Positions 17,143 to 26,585 of a stretch of DNA of 64,000 bases are shown piece after piece. The notes beneath the pieces are model-generated. The model was not told the DNA's origin. It saw only the letters and a program-made list of their open reading frames with translations, and searched no databases. This DNA is from Candidatus Dormiibacterota bacterium. GTDB lineage: Bacteria > Chloroflexota > Dormibacteria > Aeolococcales > Aeolococcaceae. Both the position numbers and the translations under genes were made by a program. Each line of letters begins with the position of its first letter. Within the stretch, counting starts at the first letter, position 1. The stretch is from NCBI GenBank assembly GCA_003162415.1, contig PMOL01000008.1, positions 248,001 through 312,000 on the forward strand, in the 5' to 3' direction.

Positions 17143-18570
17143 ATGACCAGTAGGTATGGATCACCCCAGGTGAGGGTTCTGCTCGTCTCGTGCTACGAGC
17201 TTGGCCATCAGCCCCTCCACGTTGCCTCGGCCGCGGCCTTCCTGCGTGCGGCGGGGCATCACGTCAGCGCCGTGGACCTCTCCGTGCAGACCCTGGATGA
17301 GGCGGACCTCGACGCGCCGGAGCTCGTGGCCATCGCGGTCCCGATGCACACGGCGATGCGGATGGCCGTTCCCGTCGCCCGAGCCATTCGCGCCCGCCGG
17401 GGGAACCAGGTGCGCCTCGTGCTCTTCGGCCTCTATGCCCCCCTCTGCGGACCCGCGCTCGAACCGGGCCTGGTTGACGCGTTGCTCGGCGGCGAATACG
17501 AACACGCGCTGGTCGGTGTCGCGAACGGCACCCCCGATCCGCGGACGGTCGTGCTCGATCGGCTCAACTTCCCGCTGCCCGCTCGCGACCTTCTTCCCCC
17601 GCTCGATCGGTACACCCGGCTTCGTGTGGATGGCGAAGAGCGAGTAACCGGCTACGTGGAGGCGACTCGTGGGTGCGTGCATCGGTGCCGCCACTGCCCC
17701 GTCCCGGCGGTGTACGACGGGCGGATTCGCGTGTGGCAGCGCGAGGTACTCGTGGATGACGTCGCCCGGCTCCGGGATGGTGGGATGCGCCACCTCACCT
17801 TCGGTGACCCGGATTTTCTCAACGCCGTGCCGCATGCGCTCGCGGTGGTCCGCGCAGTGCATGCACGCTGCCCGGAGCTCACCTTCGATATCACCACCAA
17901 GGTGGAGCACATCCTCGAACACCCCGAGGTGATCGCCGAACTGCGTGACCTCGGACTGCTCTTCATCGTCTCGGCGGTGGAGTCCACCAGTCCCCGTGTG
18001 CTCGGGCTTCTCGACAAGGGACACTCGCCCGACGATGTTCTGACCGCGCTCCGCCTCTGCCGGGCATTGGGGATTGAGCTCCGGCCATCCCTGCTGCCGT
18101 TTACTCCCTGGAGCACGCTTCGCGACCAGCTCGATCTGCTCGACATGATTGCCGGCAACGACCTCATCGACAGCGTCGACCCGGTGCAGCTGAGCATTCG
18201 CCTCCTGGTGCCTCCGGGCTCACTGCTGCTGGAGCTGCCGGAGATGCGCGAGCATCTGCTCGGCTACGACCCCGAAGGTTTCAGCCATCTCTGGCAGCAT
18301 CCCGATCCCGTGATGGATGCGCTGCAAGCGGAGATCGCCGCGCTGGTTGCCGCCGACACCGATGCCGGGGTGTCCCCGCGTTCGACCCATGCGGCGATCC
18401 GCCGGCTGTCCGCCGAGGTTGCCGCCGGGTCGGGGCTGGCATGGCGGGACGCGGACGCGCCGCTCCCACCGGAGCGACTCGCTCCGCCTCGGTTGAGCGA
18501 GCCGTGGTTCTGCTGCGCCGAGCCGACCACGGCGCAGCTCGCCGGTGCGGGTGTTGGTCTCGGTGTATGA
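17143..18570 (+). CDS. B12-binding radical SAM protein with CCAEP tail
   Basis: Radical S-adenosylmethionine protein of 475 residues. The N-terminal 150 residues (RVLLVSCYELGHQPLHVASAA) look like a cobalamin-binding-type Rossmann domain. The iron-sulfur cluster cysteines are Cys178, Cys182 and Cys185 in the motif CVHRCRHC, followed by the radical SAM barrel. The C terminus PWFCCAEP (Cys457-458) matches the CUAEP/CCAEP-tail radical SAM (seleno)protein family, in which the first or second Cys may be selenocysteine; here both codons are TGC, so this is the all-cysteine form. Reaction unknown. The start is the ATG at 17143; a GGCACC/GGTGCC hairpin lies just before it. The DUF169 gene follows after 36 bases and is probably co-transcribed. 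Confidence 0.88.
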   Translation: MTSRYGSPQVRVLLVSCYELGHQPLHVASAAAFLRAAGHHVSAVDLSVQTLDEADLDAPELVAIAVPMHTAMRMAVPVARAIRARRGNQVRLVLFGLYAPLCGPALEPGLVDALLGGEYEHALVGVANGTPDPRTVVLDRLNFPLPARDLLPPLDRYTRLRVDGEERVTGYVEATRGCVHRCRHCPVPAVYDGRIRVWQREVLVDDVARLRDGGMRHLTFGDPDFLNAVPHALAVVRAVHARCPELTFDITTKVEHILEHPEVIAELRDLGLLFIVSAVESTSPRVLGLLDKGHSPDDVLTALRLCRALGIELRPSLLPFTPWSTLRDQLDLLDMIAGNDLIDSVDPVQLSIRLLVPPGSLLLELPEMREHLLGYDPEGFSHLWQHPDPVMDALQAEIAALVAADTDAGVSPRSTHAAIRRLSAEVAAGSGLAWRDADAPLPPERLAPPRLSEPWFCCAEPTTAQLAGAGVGLGV

Positions 18571-18606
18571 GGCGGCCACGACGCACCCCTCAGGCATGAT
18601 GGCCGG

Positions 18607-19344
18607 GTGACCAGCACCCCCTCTGCCGGGACCTCGTGGCCGGAGCTCGCCGACAGGCTGACCAAGGCGCTCCACCCGCTCGCGGCTCCGATCGCGATCA
18701 CGTTCCTCGATGCCCCGATCGCCGATATCCCCGCGTTCGATGCGGAAATGCCGGCACCGACGCCCGACGGACGCACCGGGCGGGTCGCTGCAGGTTGCGT
18801 GTTCTGGATGCACGCGACCGATCGAACCTTCACCACGGTACCGGCCGACCACGCCAACTGCAGCGTTGGCAGCTATACCCACGGCCTGCTGAGCCTCGAG
18901 CAGGCTGCCACCAACACCGACGTCGCCACTCTCGTCGAGTCGGGCTGGGTGAGTCCTCAGGCGTTTCCTGACATCCCGGCCGTCAGCATCCGGCCCGCTT
19001 CGATTGCCTACGGTCCACTTGCGGAGACGCGCGTCGACCCGAGCGTCATCCTCCTGCGCGTCAACGCACAGGGGCTGATGGTCCTGACGGACGCCCTCCC
19101 CGAGCTGCGAATCGAGGGCAAACCCCAGTGCCACATCATCGCGGTCGCCCACGAGCACCGCCGGGTCGCGGCGAGCGTTGGATGTGCGTTGAGCCGCGCT
19201 CGTACCGGCATGGGGGCACACGCACTCACCTGCGCCATTCCAGCCGGGGTCGCGGCCGAGGTGACCGCCCTTGTGGAGCGCGCGGCCGGCATCGACGGCG
19301 TGGTTACCCGGTACGCCGCCGAGGACGCGCGCCGCTTCCGCTAG
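18607..19344 (+). CDS. DUF169 domain protein
   Basis: Soluble protein of 245 residues that belongs to the DUF169 (COG2043) family by its overall layout: LAAPIAITFLDAP near the start, GCVFWMHATDRTFTTVPADHANCSVGSYTHGL in the middle, and CHIIAVAHEHRRVAASVGCALSRARTGM near the end. Conserved cysteines (about residues 63, 79 and 197) could bind a metal or cluster. Function unknown; its position directly after the CCAEP radical SAM gene suggests a shared pathway, which is inference. It starts at a GTG at 18607. Confidence 0.82.
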   Translation: MTSTPSAGTSWPELADRLTKALHPLAAPIAITFLDAPIADIPAFDAEMPAPTPDGRTGRVAAGCVFWMHATDRTFTTVPADHANCSVGSYTHGLLSLEQAATNTDVATLVESGWVSPQAFPDIPAVSIRPASIAYGPLAETRVDPSVILLRVNAQGLMVLTDALPELRIEGKPQCHIIAVAHEHRRVAASVGCALSRARTGMGAHALTCAIPAGVAAEVTALVERAAGIDGVVTRYAAEDARRFR

Positions 19345-19440
19345 CACTTCGAACTGCGGCCATCGAATCGTGCGCTTCTGTTACCAATGGACCACTGAGT
19401 GTTGGGACAGGATCGGGGCTGCTCACCCTAGGCTGCTCGC

Positions 19441-21765
19441 GTGGCAATCGCTCATCCTCAGCTTCGAGCCGCGACCGCGCGAGCGCACAGCAACCCCGCG
19501 CCCACGTGGATACGCGCCGTCTACGTGGCGTTGGGGGCTGTGCTCGCCGTCTATTTCGTGTCGCTCCTCCTCCGAGGGCCTTCGCAACAGGTAAGCCTCG
19601 TCGATGGGTGGGGTGTCGCGTCGTTCGAGTTCGTGGCCAGTTGCCTGTGTCTCTGGCGAGCCTTCGCCTCCCGCCGGAGGACCATCCCTCTCCTGCTCGG
19701 CCTCGGAATCCTTTCCTGGAGCATCGGCGACGCTGTTCTCGCGTCGGAATCCGCGGGAGGGGCCACGCCAGCGGTGCCCTCACTCGCCGACCTGTTCTAT
19801 CTCGGGTTCTACCCGATCGTCTACGTCGCGCTGGTGCTGCTGACGCGCAAGCACATCAACCGGTCGGGGGCGACCACGTGGCTCGACGGTGCCGTGGCCG
19901 GGCTGGGTGCCGCTGCGCTGTGTGCATGCTTCGCCTTCAACACGGTCCTGCATTCGGTCGGCGGCGATGCGTCGGCAGTCGCGACCGACCTTGCCTATCC
20001 GATCGGCGACGGCCTGCTGCTGATCCTCGCGGTGGGTGGCACCGCCATCATCCCCGGCCGGAAGAAGACACAGTGGCTGCTGATCGCAGGTGCAATCGCG
20101 ATGACCGCCGTCGGCGATACCTTCAATCTGTTCGCGAGCTCGGGAGCCACCTCGCACGTCGGGACGATCTTCAACAGCGTCGCCTGGCCGTGCGCCATCC
20201 TGCTCATCTCGATCGCGGTGTGGGTGCACCCCCTGCAGAAGAGCGCGCTGGCCGTCGGTGAGACCCCGGGATTCCTGCTACCGGGACTCGGCGCCGCCGC
20301 CGGGCTGTCGATTCTCGTCGTCGACACCCTGCACCCGGTGACCCCGGTCGCGGTCGGCCTGGCAACAGCAACGCTGATAACCGTGGGGATTCGCCTCGCC
20401 CTGTCGGTGCGGAGCCTGCGTCTCCTGACCGAGAAGCGCCACCGGCAGGCCATCACCGACGAGTTGACCGGGCTGGGCAACCGACGTCAACTCTTCAACC
20501 TGCTCGACGCCTTCTTCGCCGACTACGCGGACCCGGACACCGTCGACCGGCGGCTCTCGCTCCTCTATGTGGACCTGGACCACTTCAAGGAGATCAACGA
20601 TTCATTCGGCCATTCCGCCGGCGACGCACTGCTCAGGCAGCTGGGACCGCGGCTCATCAGCCGTCTGCGGTCCACCGACGTCCTGGTGCGGGTCGGTGGG
20701 GATGAGCTCGCGGTTCTCATCATGGATACCGACTCGGACTACGCAGCGTCGGTCGCCGAACGGCTGATCGCCGAGCTCGACCAGCCCTTCGAGCTCGACA
20801 CGCTCAGCGTGCGTGTCGGGGCCAGCATCGGCATCGCGAGCGCACCAACTGACGCGACTGACAGCGCGGGACTGCTGCGCTGCGCCGACCTGGCCATGTA
20901 CCGGGCCAAGGTGGGCCCGGCGCCGTACGAGACCTATCGGCGCGAGGTCGACGACGACGGCAACCGGCTGCGCCTAGTGGACGAGTTGCGCGATGCCATC
21001 CTCGCCGGGGATCTCGAGGTGTTCTACCAGCCCCAGATCGACCTCGTCACCGGCGAGCGGTCGGCGATGGAGGCCTTGGTGCGCTGGCCCCACGAGCGTC
21101 TCGGGCTCATCCCGCCACTCGACTTCATCCCGCTCGCCGAGGAAGCAGGGCTCATGCAGTCGCTGACCGCACTCGTCCTCGAGCGCGCGGTCGAGCAGTG
21201 CGCGGCCTGGCATGCCGACGGACAGATGCTGAGCGTGTCGGTGAACGTCTCCGCCACCAATCTCCTCGATTCCGGTTTCAGCGGATCCGTCATGGCCGCA
21301 CTTGCGCGCCACGATGTCGCACCTGCCTCGCTCATCCTCGAGATCACCGAGACCACCATCATCAGAGACTTCGACCTGTGCAAGCTGGTAATCGCCCAGC
21401 TTCGCAACCTCGGGCTCGGTGTCTCCATCGACGACTTCGGCGCCGGCGTCACGTCGCTCGCTTACCTCGGGAGCCTGGCCGCAAGCGAGCTGAAGCTCGA
21501 CAGGAGCTTCCTCTCCCGCCTGGCCACAGGGGACACGGAACGAAACGTTGCGCTGGTTCGCGCCACCATCGCGCTGGGCCACAAGTTGAACATGCGCGTG
21601 GTCGCCGAGGGAATCGAGGATGTCGAAGCCCTGAACCTGCTCACTGCCATCGGCTGCGATCTGGCGCAGGGCTACTACATCAGCGAGCCGATGCGCGCGA
21701 AGGACCTCAGTTCTTCACCCGCGCGACGCGGCGATCTCCCGACGTCGGAGAACGCCGTCGCCTGA
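19441..21765 (+). CDS. Membrane-bound GGDEF-EAL protein (c-di-GMP turnover)
   Basis: Protein of 774 residues. About eight to nine transmembrane segments fill residues 25-325. The GGDEF domain (335-500) has GGDEL at 419-423 instead of GGDEF, with an inhibitory-site RSTD at 410-413 five residues before it. The EAL domain (510-760) keeps EAL at 544-546, NVS near 602-604, the ETT motif near 637 and DDFGAG at 664-669, so phosphodiesterase activity is likely. The Phe-to-Leu change leaves cyclase activity uncertain; the domain may instead bind GTP or c-di-GMP to regulate the EAL part. It starts at a GTG at 19441. The FUSC gene follows after 71 bases. Confidence 0.93.
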   Translation: MAIAHPQLRAATARAHSNPAPTWIRAVYVALGAVLAVYFVSLLLRGPSQQVSLVDGWGVASFEFVASCLCLWRAFASRRRTIPLLLGLGILSWSIGDAVLASESAGGATPAVPSLADLFYLGFYPIVYVALVLLTRKHINRSGATTWLDGAVAGLGAAALCACFAFNTVLHSVGGDASAVATDLAYPIGDGLLLILAVGGTAIIPGRKKTQWLLIAGAIAMTAVGDTFNLFASSGATSHVGTIFNSVAWPCAILLISIAVWVHPLQKSALAVGETPGFLLPGLGAAAGLSILVVDTLHPVTPVAVGLATATLITVGIRLALSVRSLRLLTEKRHRQAITDELTGLGNRRQLFNLLDAFFADYADPDTVDRRLSLLYVDLDHFKEINDSFGHSAGDALLRQLGPRLISRLRSTDVLVRVGGDELAVLIMDTDSDYAASVAERLIAELDQPFELDTLSVRVGASIGIASAPTDATDSAGLLRCADLAMYRAKVGPAPYETYRREVDDDGNRLRLVDELRDAILAGDLEVFYQPQIDLVTGERSAMEALVRWPHERLGLIPPLDFIPLAEEAGLMQSLTALVLERAVEQCAAWHADGQMLSVSVNVSATNLLDSGFSGSVMAALARHDVAPASLILEITETTIIRDFDLCKLVIAQLRNLGLGVSIDDFGAGVTSLAYLGSLAASELKLDRSFLSRLATGDTERNVALVRATIALGHKLNMRVVAEGIEDVEALNLLTAIGCDLAQGYYISEPMRAKDLSSSPARRGDLPTSENAVA

Positions 21766-21836
21766 CCGCCTGGTGTGCGCTAGCGTACCTAGGCCTGAGA
21801 TTCACGAAGCGCCTGATAGCAACACCCACGTCAGCG

Positions 21837-24017
21837 GTGGCCCTGCATCGCGCGACGCACGCGGCCGTGGTCAATCCGGCGGTGTTCGCGCTCACCCTGC
21901 TCGTCATTCGCGACCTGCAGGTGGCGACCTTCGCCGTCTTCGGATGCTTCGGGCTGCTCGTCATGGCGGACTTCGGGGGCCCCCGACGCACTCGCGCCAT
22001 CGCTTACGCCACGACCGCGCTCGCCGGCGCCGCGCTCATCGCGATCGGGAGCGTGGTCTCATTCAGCGCCGCAACCGCCGCGATCGTCATGCTCGTGGTG
22101 GGCTTCATGCTCTCCTTCGCCGGCGTTTTCGGTGGATACATCGCGGCGGCGCAAACCGCGCTTCTCCTCGCATTCGTCCTCTCCGCGTCGATCCCAGCAT
22201 CGGTTTCCGCGATTCCCACCCGGCTGGCCGGGTGGATGATCGCCGCGATCGTCTCGACGCTTGCGGGCGTCTTCTTCTGGCCGTGGTTCGAGCATGCGTC
22301 GCTGCGGAGGCGAGCCGCAGACGCGTGCCTGACGGTCGCCGACCTGGTCGCGGCCATGCGAGGTGGTCCGATTGAGGAAGCCGTCGCCGGCCGCGCACAG
22401 GCCGCCCGCGCCGCGGTTGCGGCCGTCAAGGGCGAATACGCGCGCACGGGGATGCGACCCTCCGGCCCCACACGCAAGGACCGTGCCTTCGTCGAGCTTG
22501 TGACCCAGCTAGGGCAGGTCATCGACGTCGCTGAGCGGCCGTTCCATCAACGCCGTCCATCGCTCCGTCCCTGCATCCGCGAAGGCGACCTGCTCGCCGC
22601 CGCGGTGGTGGAGACACTGCGGCAGGACGCCTCAGTCATCACCGGTGCACTCCCGCCGGCAATTCGAGAACTTGAGGCTGCGCGGCGTGCGCATCGAGAG
22701 GCACTCGATCGCTGGGCTGCCGACGAACTTCGCGCGGGACGGACAGCCGACGCCGTGCTCAACGGACTGGATGTCGACCACACGCTCCGCGTCATCGCAT
22801 ATCTGACGATCGCGTTGAGCACCAACGCGGTGATCGCCGCCGGTCGGGAATCCGACGATGCGGTCTCGCTCCCGGCGGGAATCCCGCGGCTCGACGGTGC
22901 TCGCGGTGTCGCGATGCGCACCGCCCGGACGATCCGCACGCATCTCGAGCCCAGCTCGACGGTCTTGCACGGGAGCGCACGGGTTGCGGTCGGGCTTGCT
23001 CTGTCGGTTCTCCTGGCGAGGACGCTCGGCCTGAACCATGCCTTCTGGGTGGTCCTCGGCACGCTATCGGTGCTGCGATCGAACGCACTCGGCACTGGCC
23101 GCACGACCGTGCAAGCGCTGCTTGGCAGCATCATCGGATTCGCGGTCGGCGGCGTCATCGCGGGTGTTGCCGGCGGGGACTCGACCGTCATGTGGATCGC
23201 GATGCCGATCGCGACCTTCCTCGCGTCCTACGCGGCCAGCGCGATCGGGTTCGTCACGGGTCAGGCCGCCTTCACGGTGATGGTCATCATCATCTTCAAC
23301 CTGATCTCGCCGGCCGGATGGCAGGTGGGATTGGTGCGGGTCGAAGACATTGCGGTCGGGACCGCTGTCAGCGTCGTGGTCGGCGTCCTCCTCTGGCCGC
23401 GGGGAGCCCGGCGCGATCTTGCGCTCGCAACGGCGGGCTTCTACCGCGCCGTCCGCGTCTATCTCGGGCTTGCGTTCAGCCTGGTGCTCGGGGAGGACCG
23501 CGATGCGGACATCGGCCGGACCCGAGCCGATGCGGAGCGAGCGCGCGACCGGGCAGCGGAGGCATTCGACGTCTTTCTCAACGAGCGCGGCTCGAAACCC
23601 CTCGATCCCGATGCGGCCGCGCACCTCGTCTCAGCAGGAAGTCACGGGCTGCTTGCGGCAGATCTCCTGGTGATGGTTGCGATTGATCTCGGTTATCGGG
23701 CGACCGGCTGCCCTGACGGTGCCAGGGCGGTCGACTCGCAGGTTCGGACGCTGCTGGCCGGATTTGATGAGCTCGCCGACCGGCTGACCAGCACGCGCAA
23801 CGGCGGGTCTCACCCTGAACGCCCATCGGAGGAGGCGCTGCGTCGCGCCGCATTGGATTGCCTCCGGGGCTCTGGGGGTGATGCGGACGCGACGCGCGGC
23901 GCGATGGCCGTTGTCATCGCCGGAGAATGGGTGGAGAACCTCGTACGTGTCGAGGTGGACCTGGAGCAGCCGGTCGACGCGGCGGTCGCAGCTTCGCGCA
24001 CGCATTGGTGGCGATAG
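21837..24017 (+). CDS. FUSC-family membrane transporter (aromatic-acid-exporter-like)
   Basis: Membrane protein of about 726 residues with two FUSC-type halves. Each half has a bundle of hydrophobic helices (about 15-150 and 375-520) followed by a soluble helical region, as in AaeB/YccS-like proteins that export aromatic acids or act in envelope stress. The second half has LNHAFWVVLGTLSVLRSNALGTGRTTVQALLG, a typical FUSC segment. The frame is open upstream across the GGDEF-EAL gene, but protein-like hydrophobic sequence begins after 21800. The first usable start is a GTG at 21837, about 70 bases after the previous stop. Substrate not predictable. Confidence 0.85.
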   Translation: MALHRATHAAVVNPAVFALTLLVIRDLQVATFAVFGCFGLLVMADFGGPRRTRAIAYATTALAGAALIAIGSVVSFSAATAAIVMLVVGFMLSFAGVFGGYIAAAQTALLLAFVLSASIPASVSAIPTRLAGWMIAAIVSTLAGVFFWPWFEHASLRRRAADACLTVADLVAAMRGGPIEEAVAGRAQAARAAVAAVKGEYARTGMRPSGPTRKDRAFVELVTQLGQVIDVAERPFHQRRPSLRPCIREGDLLAAAVVETLRQDASVITGALPPAIRELEAARRAHREALDRWAADELRAGRTADAVLNGLDVDHTLRVIAYLTIALSTNAVIAAGRESDDAVSLPAGIPRLDGARGVAMRTARTIRTHLEPSSTVLHGSARVAVGLALSVLLARTLGLNHAFWVVLGTLSVLRSNALGTGRTTVQALLGSIIGFAVGGVIAGVAGGDSTVMWIAMPIATFLASYAASAIGFVTGQAAFTVMVIIIFNLISPAGWQVGLVRVEDIAVGTAVSVVVGVLLWPRGARRDLALATAGFYRAVRVYLGLAFSLVLGEDRDADIGRTRADAERARDRAAEAFDVFLNERGSKPLDPDAAAHLVSAGSHGLLAADLLVMVAIDLGYRATGCPDGARAVDSQVRTLLAGFDELADRLTSTRNGGSHPERPSEEALRRAALDCLRGSGGDADATRGAMAVVIAGEWVENLVRVEVDLEQPVDAAVAASRTHWWR

Positions 24018-24141
24018 GGGTACCGCCTATCGCCTTTCGGTCAGGCGCCCGTCGAGGCGGATCGTCCAGGCGTCGATGGTGTCGATTTGCAGATGGGTTT
24101 CGCTCCAGGGATTCGCGCGCGAGCGTTGGCACCTCTTCACG

Positions 24142-24477
24142 CTACCGCGATCGTCTGGCTCCACGGGACCGTTTCGCCGTGACAGGCACGCCGAGGAGTG
24201 CGCCGAAGTCGTCGCCATGGGGCATCGTGATCGGACCGAACTGCGCTGCCGCCTCGGTCATCGTGCGTGCGCCCTTGGCGATGGGTCCGCCTGCGAAGCA
24301 ATTGCCAAATCGTTTCCCGGCCCATCGGGCGAGGCTCTCCACGTGTCGATCACATGAAGACATGAACGCGACCCCACTCTGATGCGGGAAGAACAGGATC
24401 TTGGTCGCGTCCGCCCCACAAGTCTCGTCGGGCAGGTCCGTTGCCGCGCTGATCGGACCGATACAGGCGTCGCTCAT
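24142..24477 (-). CDS. Hypothetical small Cys/His-containing protein
   Basis: Frame of 111 codons from the ATG at 24477. The beginning reads as a credible protein: MSDACIGPISA, then CGADATKILFF, an HQSG step and SSCDRHVESL. The Cys and His spacing could form a small zinc site, of the sort seen in many short actinobacterial proteins that start with CG-A-TK and have a C-x2-H. The last 30 residues are Arg-rich and less convincing, so the true end could have been altered. The neighbouring 24018-24141 holds nothing I can identify. I do not recognise the family. Confidence 0.45.
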   Translation of the reverse strand: MSDACIGPISAATDLPDETCGADATKILFFPHQSGVAFMSSCDRHVESLARWAGKRFGNCFAGGPIAKGARTMTEAAAQFGPITMPHGDDFGALLGVPVTAKRSRGARRSR

Positions 24478-24679
24478 CGCTGAGCAACGTACCACCGTCT
24501 GCACGAGCCAGCTCGACGACGGCCAACTCTCGAGCGTGGTGCGCTACTTGTCGACCAGGACATACGCCCGCACGGGAAACGTGCCGCCACCAACCCACGC
24601 GATCGGCACCGCATGAAGGCGATCGCCGGAGCTTAGGGCGGCGGTTGCCGCTCCAGGTACCAGCCACTAGGCTGTGCTC

Positions 24680-25552
24680 ATGCGGCGCAATCGATCGGTG
24701 TCTGAGCGTCCCTTCGGAGCGTCGCTCGCGACCGGCGGATCAGCCGTGGCGCACGCGGCAGAGAACAGCCGTGCAGTCGAGGTAATGGCCCGACTAGGCC
24801 TCGCTACTCGCGGTTTCACCTACCTGATCATCGCTTTGATTGCGGCCCAGGTTGCCGTTGGCGGCACGACCCAAAGCGCCGATCAGCACGGTGCCATCGA
24901 GGATGTCGCCTCCAAGCCATTTGGTGGTGTGCTGTTGATTGCCTTGGCTGTGGGCTTCGCGGCGTATACGTGTTGGCGTTGGTCCGTAGCCGCCGTCGGT
25001 GGTCATGGAACCGGTGCCGAGTCTGAGGCCAAGGAGTGGGCGCATCGGGTTGGTGCGTTCGTGATGGGGTTGGTGTATGCCGGTCTCTGCGTGAGCACGA
25101 TCCTTGTCCTGATGGGCCGATCGACATCGTCAGGCACCCAACAGCAGCAAGGCGCGACGGCCCGGCTGCTGGCGCTCCCCTTCGGGCGAGCGCTGGTGAT
25201 CGTCATTGGTGCAGGCATCGTGGTCGGTGGATTCGTCGTGATCTGGAGGGCCTCCACCCGAAAGTTTGAGAAGCATCTCGCCATGGAGAAGATGGGACCG
25301 CGTGCGCGAAAGTGGGCCACCGGCCTGGGCATCGCTGGCAACGGCGCTGGTGGTGCTGTGCTTGTCCTCGTGGGGATCTTTCTCATCCAGGCGGCGGCTA
25401 CGAACAATCCCAGCGACTCCAAGGGCCTCGACCAGACACTGCGCACCCTTGCGCATGCGCCGTTTGGACCTGCGCTCCTCCTGGTCGTCGCCGCGGGCCT
25501 CGCGGCCTACGGGCTGTACTCATTCGTGGAGATGCGCTTCCGCCGGGTCTGA
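24680..25552 (+). CDS. DUF1206 family membrane protein
   Basis: Membrane protein of 290 residues with six hydrophobic helices arranged as three related pairs, characteristic of DUF1206. The repeats begin with segments such as RLGLATRGFTYLIIALIAAQ, HRVGAFVMGLVYAGLCVSTI and ARKWATGLGIAGNGAGGAVL. Each is followed by a KPFG/ALPFG/HAPFG-type turn and a second helix. Function unknown. The ATG at 24680 is preferred to the GTG two codons before it. Confidence 0.88.
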   Translation: MRRNRSVSERPFGASLATGGSAVAHAAENSRAVEVMARLGLATRGFTYLIIALIAAQVAVGGTTQSADQHGAIEDVASKPFGGVLLIALAVGFAAYTCWRWSVAAVGGHGTGAESEAKEWAHRVGAFVMGLVYAGLCVSTILVLMGRSTSSGTQQQQGATARLLALPFGRALVIVIGAGIVVGGFVVIWRASTRKFEKHLAMEKMGPRARKWATGLGIAGNGAGGAVLVLVGIFLIQAAATNNPSDSKGLDQTLRTLAHAPFGPALLLVVAAGLAAYGLYSFVEMRFRRV

Positions 25553-25567
25553 ATGCCCTGCTCGCGA

Positions 25568-25972
25568 CTACGAGCCTAGGTCTCCCCGCTTGAGCTTCCG
25601 CCAGCCGCCGGCGCGGTTGTTCGCAATGATCTGCCTGAACATCGCACCGAGCGCAGACAGGTTCAGCGTCTCGCCTTCACGAACCCCAACGGTGCGTGCA
25701 GTCTTGTTCTCGTGGCCCGCGGTGACGATTCCCCTCGGGTCGGGCACGATGCCCCCGTCATAGAGAAAGACGTTGACATGGTCCTTGGCCGCCAGGAGCG
25801 CGCAGATGTTGCCCTGGAGGACGAAGTAGGGTTGCGTGCTGCGCTTGATCGTCTCGGTTACCTCCGGGTCCTGGGCATGGACGAGATCGCGCACGTCACG
25901 GCATACCTTGCGCTGCCAGGCCGGAAGCCGGTTGATATACGCGTCGACGCGTATATCGGTGCGGTATGTCAT
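25568..25972 (-). CDS. DUF1801 domain protein
   Basis: Soluble protein of 134 residues of the DUF1801 (YdhG-like) alpha/beta family. Diagnostic parts are DAYINRLPAWQRKVCRDVRDLVHAQDPEVTETIKRSTQPYF, with the helix-turn before a strand, and the later VNVFLYDGG. These small proteins are of unknown function, though some have been called iron chaperones. It converges with the DUF1206 gene, whose stop is 15 bases away. Confidence 0.82.
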   Translation of the reverse strand: MTYRTDIRVDAYINRLPAWQRKVCRDVRDLVHAQDPEVTETIKRSTQPYFVLQGNICALLAAKDHVNVFLYDGGIVPDPRGIVTAGHENKTARTVGVREGETLNLSALGAMFRQIIANNRAGGWRKLKRGDLGS

Positions 25973-26030
25973 AACCTGGCCCCCTTCCCGAGATCCCTGT
26001 TGCGGAAGTCGGATGAACTGACGGTATGTG

Positions 26031-26495
26031 TTACGGCTGATCCGAGCCCCCTTCCCGTTGCTCGTTGGGGTGACCGGAGCCGGTGGTGATCAAGCTTCGC
26101 AAACTATCGTTGATGTAGAAGCTCCAGGCACTCGAGCACTCGCCGTAACACTCGTGGTCAGGAACCAAGCGTACATGGGTGAAGCGGAGCTCGGCCTTGT
26201 CCTCCTTCTGAGCGATCTCGAAGGTGATCTCCGTACCGTTCCACTCATTCTTGTCCTCAACAAAGCTGAGGCTCGAATCGAGCACTCGCCAGACGACCTT
26301 CTTCCCAGGAATCAATTCTGTGATCTGCTGCCTGCTGTAGTGGACGTCCTCGTAGCGGTAGGTGAATTCATCGTTGAGCTTGTCGGTACTGCCGTCGATC
26401 TGTCCTGACCACCAGCCACGGACATTCGTGATGGCGTCGAAGACTTCTTCCGGAGTGTGGTCGACGGTAATGGTGGTGGCGAAATCTCGGCTCAT
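26031..26495 (-). CDS. SRPBCC (START-like) domain protein
   Basis: Ligand-binding fold of about 154 residues, similar to the AHSA1/polyketide cyclase-like group. It opens MSRDFATTITVDHTPEEVFDAITNVRGWWSG, then GKKVVWRVLDSSLSFVEDKNEW and a final long helix FYINDSLRSLITTG that closes the pocket. The ATG at 26495 matches the domain start better than the ORF start 10 codons upstream. It is divergent from an HxlR regulator, with about 90 bases between; such pairs are common and suggest that HxlR controls it. Confidence 0.85.
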   Translation of the reverse strand: MSRDFATTITVDHTPEEVFDAITNVRGWWSGQIDGSTDKLNDEFTYRYEDVHYSRQQITELIPGKKVVWRVLDSSLSFVEDKNEWNGTEITFEIAQKEDKAELRFTHVRLVPDHECYGECSSAWSFYINDSLRSLITTGSGHPNEQREGGSDQP

Positions 26496-26585
26496 GACGG
26501 GCTCCAGTTGAACGGCTACTTGCATGATGAAAGGAAGGTATCACGGGCTGCTTTCATAATGCAAGCATAGTGGTACAGTGCAGGG

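Noticed and set aside
21198..21836. Long forward frame through the EAL region in register with FUSC
   Set aside because: Arg/His-rich shadow of the EAL domain; FUSC protein character starts only after about 21800.
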